Shown: piece by piece, positions 33,901 to 45,900 of the stretch
Layout: each line of letters opens with the position of its first letter
Numbering within the stretch: position 1 is the first letter of the stretch
Assembly: GCF_049243985.1 (NCBI RefSeq)
Contig: NC_135373.1
Coordinates: 8,043,501-8,107,500, forward strand
Direction of reading: 5' to 3'
DNA: 64,000 nucleotides
DNA from: Paroedura picta
Lineage: Eukaryota; Chordata; Lepidosauria; Squamata; Gekkonidae
Made by a program: the position numbers and the translations under genes
Notes under the pieces: model-generated
Database searches by the model: none
The model's input: only the letters and a program-made list of their open reading frames with translations
Told to the model about the DNA's origin: nothing

Positions 33901-36900
33901 TGAGCCACCGTCATAGCCAGAACTCCCAGAAGCACTTCCATTGCCTTGGTCGCCCTATTGAATTGATTTTAAGAGACAACACTTTGTTAATCCTGTTTGT
34001 TTCTTCAAATATCATTTTAAATATCCCAGAAGGCTAAGTTACTATGTCAAAGCAAAAACCAAAAGGGCTTCTTATGTGTCATGATGATCATGGGTAGAAT
34101 TATTATTACATAACTTTTCAGGAAGGAAAGGATGCATCAGACCAGATTTGAGTTTTAAAATGTCCTTGAAATTTACACAGAATCTTCATCTGAATAAAGC
34201 TTGATCTCAACATAGCCAGATTGAAGGTGAGACGCCCCTGTTTTTCTCCTAGAAATCTGGAATATCAGTGGCTGGTGGGAACTTCAGGGTGAAAGGTTTT
34301 CCCTAAGGTCTTAAGAAAGGGGTAGCAGCCAAGCTGTGGAAAAGCACTACTGTTCCCCAAGCCCTGTGGATTGATTCCCCCAATCCTTGTCATGCCAGAG
34401 ATTTAAGGCTACAATGCTGAATACTCTTTCCTGAGAGTAATCTGAACAGAATTCGGAGTAGATTGGCTGCTCCCCTTGTCAATCTGGGGCCAAGGGGCCA
34501 ATCGGGAGCCGCACACAGTGCAGCTCCCAATTGGTCCCCTGAGCCCTGGACTGCTATTCCAACCAGTCGGGAGGTGCACAGCGCCTCCCTACCAGCCCAC
34601 GAAGTCGCCCGCCTGCAGCCGCCTGCTACCATTACAATGCTCGCTAGGCCAGCCACTGCGCCACCCTCAGAGTCCCCACGAGTGTGACACCACCAGCCGC
34701 AAGAAGACCCGGACAGCCCGTTGACACCATCCCAGCACGAGTTGGCCAGGAGGGGCCCGGAGTGAGGGCTTCGGGGCAGCAACAGGGGCAGCCATGCCAT
34801 GTTGCAGATGCAGCGGGGCTGCTCCTTTGTCTTCCCTAAAACCGGAGAGTTGGACAGGAGGGGAGCGGGGGGAAGCCCTTCTAGCGCCCATTGTATTCAC
34901 TCATACAATGGGTTTTACATCTAGTTCTATGATAATCCTTTAGGATGAGAAGCTGTGCTGGACTGCATTGGTGGAGGAAGGAATTGTCCCTGAGGCTTAC
35001 GCAGAAACATCAGTTGGATACAGTCTTTCCAGATAGCCACAATCCAGTCAGAACCAGGCTGCCTTGAAACAACAGCCCTGGAATTGAGGCAGATATGGCC
35101 ACAAATGTTGCCCATCTCACCTGGCCACGGAACCATGGCCATTGTAGCCAGAAGGACCTGAACTGCCACCATAGTGTTGGCCAGCTTATACAATAATAAA
35201 AGGGGGGGGGGGGAACCCATTTCATCAATCCTGGCTGTTTCATCAAATATAGTTGTAATTCTTTCAGAGGGGTTGTCATGTTACTGCATTCCAACTCCCC
35301 CCCCCCCAGGATCTTGCAATACCTATTCATTAATATATTTAATATGACATAACCTTTCAAGATACCACCATGAAGAGATCTGGGCTCTGGCTTAACTCCC
35401 ATAATTCCACAGGGCATGCAAAATGGAGCTCTTCCGCCAGGCATTTGGTTGAGGCCAACCGTTTCAACAAAATCCACTGGGCACCCAGACATTCCCCCCC
35501 CCCCACACACACACACACAATCTGAAGCCTAACCTACCAACCTACAGGATAATCATTAGAAAGTTACTGTTCTTATGAGAAATTTAACAATACTTGTTGC
35601 TTTCAGTTATGGAACCTACTACTATTGTTGATGATGTTACAAATTGCGCTGTATTATGCCTGTGTTTTGTGTAAACTGGCCTGAGCCTCATGGGAGGGTG
35701 GTATAGAAAGATAAGAAATAAATGAATAAATAAGAAATAAGATCTTGCTTCATCATGAAGCTTGAGACCCATGTGGAGCATTCATTTGCACAGCGTTTGT
35801 CCTCAATAGCTGATCCTAGATGCTATACATACAACATAAGCCATGCAATTCTTCTTTTCCATTATTTGAAGAGATAAAATTCTCTAAAGATGTTTTATCC
35901 CTCAGAGGTCTGCGTTTTCACAGCTCTCTCCCCCACCCATGCTGGGTTGTAAATCATGGGAAACAAAGCAAATATAATCTCTCGTTAAATGCTTTCATTC
36001 AGAAAATGGGGTGATACCCCAGCCCTGACTATCACAGATAGAACTATAGAAACATAGCCCTGATCATGCTTTGTCCGCTCTCTACAGCACTAGAACAGAA
36101 GTGTCTTTCTTGGATGCATCCAAAGGGGGCTATGGTACAATCCACCAAAGCAATCATCTCTTACATAGCACAATCAGTCAAAAGGAATGTCTCAAACTCA
36201 CCTGGCCACCATAAGCCTGATCTTTGAAACTGGAAGAACCAGAACCAGCAGAACTCCCAGAACCATTTCCATAACTTTGGTCACCCTTTTGAATTGATTA
36301 AAAGACAAACACTTAATTGGTTGGGTTTGCTCCTTCAGATAACTTTTTTAATATTCCAGAAGGTGGGTTCTTGTTTTTTTTTTTAAGCAGATGCTAGATA
36401 GCCATCTGACAGAAATGCAGATTCTGTGAATTTAGGGAGACTGTGAGTGGGTGGGAAGAAGGGACTATGTAGGTGCTTGTTTCTTGTGGTCCTTTTTTGC
36501 ATGCCCAGGGAAACGCTGATCACCAATTTGTGATCAGGAGGCAAATTACTTCCTGGCCTGACTGGTCAAGGATTCCTTTTTTGGGGGGGAGGGGGGCTTC
36601 ATCTGGGTATGGAATTGGAGTCAATGAGGTGGACAGGTATTTGTGAGCTTCCTGCATTCTGTGGAGGGGTTGGACTAGATGACTCTGAAGATCCCTTCCA
36701 ATTGTATAATTGATAATCCTTCAGGATGAGAAGCTGTGCTGGATTGGATTGAGGGGAGGGGGGAATTGTCTCTGAGGCATTTGCAGAAACATCATTTGGA
36801 TACAGTCTTTCACCCTAACCACAACTCAGTCAGAACCAGGCTGCTTTGAAATCAACAACCCTGGAACTGAGGTCTCCATCGGTGTTCCTCAAAAGGCACA

Positions 36901-39900
36901 GATAAATGTTGCCAAACTCACCTGGCCCCCAGAGCCTTGGCCGTTGTAGCCAGAAGGACCTGAACCACCACTGTAGCCTTGGCCAGCCTATACAATAATT
37001 GAAAGGGGGGAACATATTTCATCAATCCTGGCTGTTTCGTCAACTATAGTAGTAAATATTTCAGAGGGGTTACCATATTACTACTTTCCAACCTCTCCCC
37101 CCCCCCCGGCATCTTGCAACACTTATTCATTAGTATCTTTATTATGACATAACCTTTCAGGTTCCCCCTTGATGGGATGAGCTCCCTGAAGAGATCAGGG
37201 CCCTGCCTGAACTCCCACAATTCCACAGGGCCTGGAAAAGGGAGCTCTTCTGCCAGGCATTTGGTTGAATCCAACCAACTCAACAACATCCACTAAGCAC
37301 CCAGACACACACACCCCACCCCATGCTCTGAACCCTAGCTGACCAACCTATGGGATCACAGTTAGAAAGTTATTGTTCTTATGAGAACTGTTACAATATT
37401 TGTTGCCTTCAGTAATGGAACCTGCTACTATTGTTGTAGAACTATAACCTTGATCATGCTTTGTCCACTGTCTACGGTGCTAGGATAGAGGCGTCCATCT
37501 TGGATGCATCCAAAGGGGGTTATGGCACAATCCACCAAAGCAAACATCTCACCTGGCCTCCGTAGCCCTCACCATCATAGCCAGAAGATCCACCAGAACC
37601 ACTTCCATAACTTTGGTCACCCTATTGAATTGATTAAAAGATGAACACTTTATTGATTTGGTTTTTTCTTTAAATATCATTTTAAATATTCCAGAAGGCT
37701 AGGTTATTTCAGTATTTCACAGCAACTCCCCCCTCAAAGTCATCTTTTCCCCCATTAATCATAATTGATGTAGTCTATTAATTGATTTAGACTGATCCAG
37801 TTCCTTATTCAAATCTTTGCAATATAAGATTCTTGGAGAAACCCAAACAAATCCAAACAACTATCTTTAAGTATTTGAAAGGCTGTCACAAAGAGAATGG
37901 AGTTGTTTTCTTTTGCCCCAGAGAGGGTCAAAAAAGAACCAATGGGTTGAAATTAATTCAAAGCATTTTCAGCTAAACATCCAGAAATTCCTGATAGAAC
38001 GGTTACTCGGTGGAACAGGCTTCATCGCGTGGTGGAGAGTTCTCTTTTGGAAGTTTTTAAGCTAGATAGCTACCTACAGTCTTTCTGCTTAGCCACAACC
38101 CAGTCAGAACCAGGCTGCTTTGAAATCAACAGTCCTGGAATTGAGGTCTACATCGGTGTTTCTCAAAAGGCACATATAAATGTTGCCAAACTCACCTGGC
38201 CCCCAGAGCCTTGCCCGTTATAGCCAGAAGGACCTGAATTGCCACCATAGCCTTGGCCAGCCTATACAATAATTGAAAGGGGGGGGACCCATTTCATCAA
38301 TCCTGGCTGTATTGTCAAATACAGTATGAAATATTTCATAAGGGTTACCATGTTATTGCATTCCAACCTTCCCGCCCCCCAGCATCTTGCAACACTTATT
38401 CATTAATATATTTATTATGACATAACCTTTCAGGCCCCACCTGATGGAATGAGCTCCCTGAAGAGATCAGGGCCATGCCTGAACTCCCACAATTCCACAG
38501 GGCCTGCAAAAGGGAGCTCTTCTGCCAGGCATTTAGTTGAGGCCGACTGATTCAACAACATCCACTGGGCCCCTGTCAGGATCAGTCCCTGTTCTCTGCC
38601 ATGATTTCTGTCCAGCCAACCTGTCTGACTCCATCTTGCTGGTTGCCTATATGCTGTGTCCTTGTGCCCCTTGTATTCTCACAATTCCCATGTAACCAGC
38701 CCTTGTAGTTTTCCCCTTTGATATGCCTGCTTTGATCCCAGCTAGTTCACACTGCATATTCTCCCCCTTACTGTGAAACATTGTTACAAGGATCCTGCGG
38801 TTCCTGCAAAGGCTTATCAGCTAGCCTGTGGCGCCAGCTTGACCAAGGCCGTGTGAGTTTCAACATCTCTGGCAGGAAGCCTGGGATAGCACCTGGGAAA
38901 GGGTCCCCCCCTTCCCATGGGAACACTCAAGTTTTGGGCAGGAGGAAAGTATTGATAAGTGCCTGTGTTGCTTGTATCGGGCAGATTGTAGTGACTAGAT
39001 CTAACTTCCATTAAAGCTTTCTTTCTACAGAAGTTTTGTTGTGAGTTTTGTCAGCACTTGACAGCCCCCAGACACACACACACACCATGATCTGAACCCT
39101 AACTGACTAACTTACGGGATCAGGATTTGAACGTTATTGTTCTTATGAGAAATGTTACAATACTTGTTGCCTTCAGTTACAGAACCTGCTACTATTGTTG
39201 TTGATGTTACAAATTGTACTGTATTATCCCAATGTTTTGTGTTAACCGCCCTGAGCCTCATGAGAGGGTGGTATAGAAAGATGAGAAATAAACGAATAAA
39301 TAAGAAATAAGAACTTGCTTCATCATGGATTTATGGCTCCCTGAGAGCCATGTCATGTGTTCATTTGCACAGCGTTTGACCTCTAGAGCTCACCCTAGAT
39401 GCTGTACATACAGCATAAGTCGTGCATATCTTCTTTTCTGTTATTTGAAGAGATTATATTTTCTAAAGAAGTTTTATCCCTCAGCTGTCTGTGTATTCAC
39501 AGCTCTCTCCACCAACCATGCTGGGTTGGAAATCATGGAAAACAGAGCAAATATAATCTTCTCTTTAAATGCTTCCTTTCAGAATATGGGGTCATACCCC
39601 GGTCCTGACCATCACTACAGAACCATGATCATGCTTTGCCCACCGTCTACGGCATGAGAACAGAGGTGTCCAATGGGAGCTATTGTACAATCCGCCAAAG
39701 CTAAAATCTACTTACCTGGCCCTCGTAGCCCTCACCATCGTATCCAGAAGGGCCAGAACCTGAGCCACGTCCATAGCCTTGGCCGCCCTAAAGAATTAAT
39801 TAAAAAATAAATGTCATTGATCGTGTTGTATCTTCAAATTTCATTTTAATTATTCCAGAAGACCTAATGTTGTGTCAGAACCCAAAAAGTCATTTCGGGA

Positions 39901-42900
39901 ATGGGAGACCTTTTTTGTAGTGTGCCTCATCATAGCAAACTATCAGTGACCCACGTTTCCCCCCCCCAGGAATCCCCAAGGGTTTTTCCCCCCTGGCTTT
40001 GGGCTGTGGATCTTACACACACACGGTTAGAATCAGGCTGTCCTGAAATGCCTCTGGGATTAGAGTGGAGGTGTTCATTTTGGAGGCATCAAAAGCTGGA
40101 CAGCACAGTCTGTCAAACAGAATGTCTCAAACTCACCTGGCCACCATAAGCCTGATCTTTGACACTGGAAGAACCAGAATCAGAACCAGAACCAGCAGAA
40201 CTCCCAGAATCGCTTCCATAACTTTGGTCACCCTATTGAATTGATTAAAAGACAAACACTTAATTGATTGGGTTTGCTCCATCAAATATCATTTTAAATA
40301 TTCCAGTAGGCTAGTTTATTTCATATTTCACAGCAACTCTCTCCCTCCATTGTCTTTGTCCCATTAATCATTATTTGATCTAATATGACATGAATTGATT
40401 TAGTCTGATCCAGTTCCTTATTCAAATCTTTGCAATATAGGATCCTTGGAGAAACCCATACGAACAAATCCAAACAAACCATCTTCAAGTACTTGAAAGG
40501 CTGTCACATAGAGAATGAAGTCATTGTTTTCTATTGAACTAGAACTAATGGGTTGAAATTAATTCAAAACAATTTTCCGCTTAACATCCAGAAGAAGTTC
40601 GTGACAGAACAATTTCTCGGTGGAACAGGCTTCCTTGGGAGGTGGTGGGCTCTCCTTCTTTGGAAGTTCTTAAGTAGAGGCTAGATAGCCATCTGACAGA
40701 AAAGCTGATTCTGTGAAATTAGGCAGTTTGTGAGTGGGAGGGCAGAAGGGATCGTGTCCATGCTTGGCTCTTGTGGCCCTTTCTTGCACGTCCAGGATAA
40801 TGCTGATCACCAATCTGGGATCAGAAGGCAAATTCCTTCCAGGCCAGACTGGTAAAGGATTCTGTTTTTTGGGGCGGAGGGCATCATCTGGGCATGGAAT
40901 TTAAATCACTGAGGTGGACACTTAGTTGTGAGCATTGTGCCTGCTGCAAAGGTTGGACTAGATGACCCTGGAAATCCCTTCTGACTCTATAATTCTATGA
41001 TAATTCTTTAGGATAAGAAGCTGTGCTGGATTGGATTGAGGGGAGGGGAGAATGGTCTCTGAGGTGTCTACAGAATCTTCATTTGGATACAGTCTTTCTC
41101 CTTGGCCCAGTCAGAACCAAGGCTGCTTTGAAATCATCAGTCCTGGAATTGAGGTCTTCATCTGGTGTTCCTCAAAAGACACAGATAAATGTTGCCATAC
41201 TCACTTGACCCCCGGAGCCTTGGACATTGTGGCCAGAAGGAATTGAACCGCCATTGTAGCCTTGGCCAGCCTATACAATAATTGAAAGGGGGGGGGCATT
41301 TCATCAATCCTGGCTGTTTCGTCAAATATACTTGTAAATATTTCAGTGGGGTTGCCATTCCAACCCTGCCCCCAGCATCTTGCAACACTTATTCATTAAT
41401 ATATTTATTATGACATAACCCTACAAGATGGAAAAGTTCTATCCAGTCAATAAAAACAAGACCAGGAGCTGATTGTGGTTCAGATCATGAGCTTCTTGTT
41501 GCAAAATTTAGGCTTAAATTGAAGAAAGTAGGGAAAAGCACTAGGCCACTCAGGTATGAACTAAATCATATCCCCGACGAATACACAGTAGAGGTGACAA
41601 ATAGATTTAAGGAATTAGATCTGATAGACAGAGTGCCTGAAGAACTATGGACGGAGGTTCGCAACATTGTACAAGAGGTAGCAACTAAAACCATCCCAAA
41701 GAAAAAGAAAGGCAAGAAATCAAAATGGCTGTCTGAGGAAGCTTTACAAATAGCTAAGGAGAGAAGGGAAGTGAAAGGCAAGGGAGAAAGAGAAAGATAC
41801 ACCCAACTGAATGCAGAATTCCAGAGAAAAGCTAGAAGAGATAAGAATGCCTTCTTAAATGAACAGTGCAAACAAATAGAAGAAAACAATAGAATGGGGA
41901 GGACCAGAGATCTTTTCAAGAAAATTGGAAATATGAAGAGAACGTTTCATGCAAAGTTGGGTATGATAAGGGACCAAAATGGTAGGGACCTCACAGAAGC
42001 AGAAGAGATTAAACAAAGGTGGCAAAATTATACAGAACAACTATACAAGAGCGAGCTTAACATCCCTGATGACCACAGTGGGGTAGATACTGACCTGGAG
42101 CCAGACATCCTGGAATGTGAAGTCAAATGGGCCTTAGGAAGTCTGAGCAACAATAAAGCTAGTGGTGGTGACAGCATTCCAGTTGAACTATTCAAAATCT
42201 TAAAAGACGATGCAGTAAAAGTGCTACACTCAATATGCCAGCAAATTTGGAAAACTCAACAATGGCCACAGGATTGGAAAAGGTCAGTTTACATTCCAAT
42301 CCCAAAGAAGGGCAATGCCAAAGAATGTTCAAACTACCGCACCATTGCACTAATTTCTCATGCTAGCAAAGTTATGCTCAAAATCCTACAAGCTAGGCTC
42401 CAGCAATATGTGGACCGAGAACTTCCAGAAGTACAGGCAGGATTTCGAAGAGGCAGAGGAACTAGAGATCAAATTGCCAACATACGCTGGATCATGGAGA
42501 AAGCTAGGGAGTACCAGAAGAACGTCTACTTCTGCTTCATTGACTATGCTAAAGCCTTTGATTGTGTGGAGCACAACAAATTGTGGCAAGTTCTTAAAGA
42601 GATGGGAATACCAGAGCATCTTATTTGTCTCTTGAGAAATTTATATGCAGGTCAAGAAGCAACAGTGAGAACTGAACATGGAATCACTGACTGGTTCAAA
42701 ATTGAGAAAGGAGTTCGGCAAGGCTGTATACTGTCGCCTTGCCTATTTAACTTGTATGCAGAGCACATCATGAGAAATGCGGGATTAGAGGAGTCACAAA
42801 TTGGGATCAAGATTGCAGGAAGAAATATCAACAACCTCAGATATGCAGATGATACCACTCTAATGGCAGAAAGTGAAGAGGAACTAAAGAGCCTGTTGAT

Positions 42901-45900
42901 ACGGGTGAAGGAGGAGAGTGCAAAAGTTGGCTTGAAACTCAACATCAAGAAAACAAAGATCATGGCATCCGGCCCTCTCAATTCCTGGCAAATAGATGGG
43001 GAAGAAATGGAGATAGTGACAGATTTTATTTTCCTGGGCTCCAAGATCACTGCAGATGGGGACTGCAGCAAAGAAATTAAAAGACGCTTGCTCCTGGGGA
43101 GGAAAGCTATGGCAAATCTAGACAGCATCCTAAAAAGCAGAGACATCACCCTGCCAACAAAAGTGCGTTTAGTCAAGGCTATGGTATTCCCAGTTGCAAT
43201 GTATGGCTGCGAAAGTTGGACCATAAGGAAGGCCGAGCGTCAAAGAATTGAGGCTTTTGAACTCTGGTGCTGGAGAAGACTCTTGCGAGTCCCTTGGACT
43301 GCAAGGCGAACAAACCGGTCAGTCCTAGAGGAGATCAACCCTGACTGCTCTTTAGAAGGCCAGATCCTGAAGATGAAACTCAAATACTTTGGCCACCTCA
43401 TGAGAAGGAAGGACTCCCTGGAGAAGAGCCTAATGCTGGGAGCGATCAAGGGCAAAAGAAGAAGGGGACGACAGAGAATGAGGTGGCTGGATGGAGTCAC
43501 TGAAGCAGTAGGTGCAGACTTGAATGGACTCCGGGGAATGGTAGAGGACAGGAAGGCCTGGAGGATCATTGTCCATGGGGTCGCGATGGGTCGGACACGA
43601 CTTCGCACATAACAACAACAAACCCTACAAGTTCCCATCTAGTAGAATGAGCTCTCTGAAGAGATCATGGCATTGCATGAACTCCCACAATTCCACAGGG
43701 CCTGCAAAAGGGAGCTCTTCTGCCAGGCATTTGGTTGAGACTGACCGATTCAACAACATCCACTGGGCAGACACCCTCCCCCCTGCAATCTGAATCCTAA
43801 CGGACCAACCTACAGGATCAAGCTTAGAAAGTTACTGTTCTTATGAGAAATGTTAGAATACTTGTTGCCTTCAGTTATGGAACCTACAATTACTGTTGTT
43901 GGTGTTACGAATAGTGCTGTATTATCCCTACGTTTTGTATAAACTGCCCTGAGTCTCATGGGAGGGTGATATAGAAATATAAGTAATAAATCATTGAATA
44001 AAAAATAAGATCTTGCTTCATCATGGATTTGTGTCTCCCTGAGACCCATGTTCATTTGCACAGTGTTTGACCTCAATAGCTTATCCAAGATGCTGTACCT
44101 ACAACATAACTCGTGCAATTCTTCTTTTCCATTATTTGAAGAGATTAAATTCTCTAAAGATGTTTTATCCCTCAGCGGTCTGTGTTCTCACAGCTCTCTC
44201 TGCCAACCATGCTGGGTTGAAAATCCGGGAAAACAGAGCAAATATAATCTCTCTCTTTAAATGCTTCCATTCAGAAAACGGGGTGATACTCCAGCCCTGA
44301 CCATCGCAGCCAGAACTACAGAACCATAACCTTGATCACGCTTTGTGTACTGTCTATGGCACTAGAACAGAGGTGTCCATCTTAGATGCATCCAAAGGGG
44401 TCTATGGTACGATCTGCCAAAGCAAACATCCCATACTCACTTGGCTCCTGTAACCCTCACCATCATAGCCAGAAGGGCCAGAACTTGAGTCACGTCCATA
44501 GCCTTGGCCACCCTATTGAAATAATTTAAAAATAAATGTCATTGATCCTGTTTTTATCTTCATATTTCATTTAAGTATTCCAGAAGGCTAAATTACTATG
44601 TGGTGTCAAAACCTTTAAAAAGTCATTTTGGGAATGGGCACCCTTCTCAAAGTGTACCTCAGCATGGCAAGATGTCCATGTCCCAGGCTGACCGATTCAA
44701 CAACATCCACTGGGCATATAGACACACACACATACATACCTCTGATCTGAACCCTAACCCACCAACTTACAGGATCACAGTTAGAAAGTTATTGTTCTTA
44801 TGAGAAATGTTACAATACTTGTTATGGAACCTACTACTTTTTTTTTTAATGTTACGAATTGCGCTGTATTATCCCTACGTTTTGTGCAAACCGCTCAGAG
44901 CCTTATGGAAGGGTGGTATAGAAATTGAAGTAATAAAAAACGAACAAACAAACAAGAAATAAGAACTTGCTTCATTATGTATTTATGTCTCTCTGAGGCC
45001 CATGTGGGGCATTCATGTGGGGCGTTCATTTGCACAGGTTTGACCTTAGTAGCTGATCCTAAATGCTTTACATACAACATGTCATGCACTTCTTTTCTTT
45101 TATTTGAAGAGATTATATTTTCTAAAGAAGTTTTATCCCTTAGCGGTCTGTGTTTTCACAGCTCTCACTCTCACTATTCAGAATATGGGGTGATACTCCA
45201 GCCCTGACCATCGCAGAAACCTTAGTCTTGATCACACTTCATCCACTGTCTATGGCACTAAAACAGAGGTTTCTATTTTGGGCTAGGGCCCAATCTGCCA
45301 AAGCAAACATCTCATACTCACCTGACCACTATAGCCCTCACCATCATAGGCAGAAGGACCAGAACCTGAGCCATGTCCATAGCCTTGGCCACCCTAGATA
45401 ATTAATTTTAAAATAAATATCATTGTTCCTGTTTGTACCTTCAAATTTCATTTTAATTATTCTAGAAGGTGGTGTCAAAACCCAAAAAAGTCAACATGGG
45501 AATGGGAACTCTTATTGTAATGTACCTCAGTATATCAAGATATCAGTATCCCAGGATTTCCCCCCAGGAATCCCCAAGGTTTTTCCCCTGGCTTTGGGGT
45601 GTCGATCTTCGCCACACATATGGTTAGAATCAGGCTGTCCTGAAATGCCTCTGGCATTACAATGGGGGTGTTCATTTTGGAAGCGTCCAAAGCTGGACAT
45701 AGCACAATCAGTTAAATGGAATGTCTCAAACTCACCTGGCCACCATAAGCCTGATCTTTGAAATCAGAAGAACCAGAACCAGCAGAACTCTCAGAACCCC
45801 TTCCATAACTTTGGTCACCCTGTTGAATTGATTAAAAGACAAACAATTGATCTGGTTTGCTCCTTAAAATATAATTTTAAATATTCCAGGAGGCTTGGTT

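Noticed and set aside
41519-43612. 697-codon frame as a host gene
   Set aside because: It is BovB LINE reverse transcriptase with target duplications and a (CAA)n-like tail.
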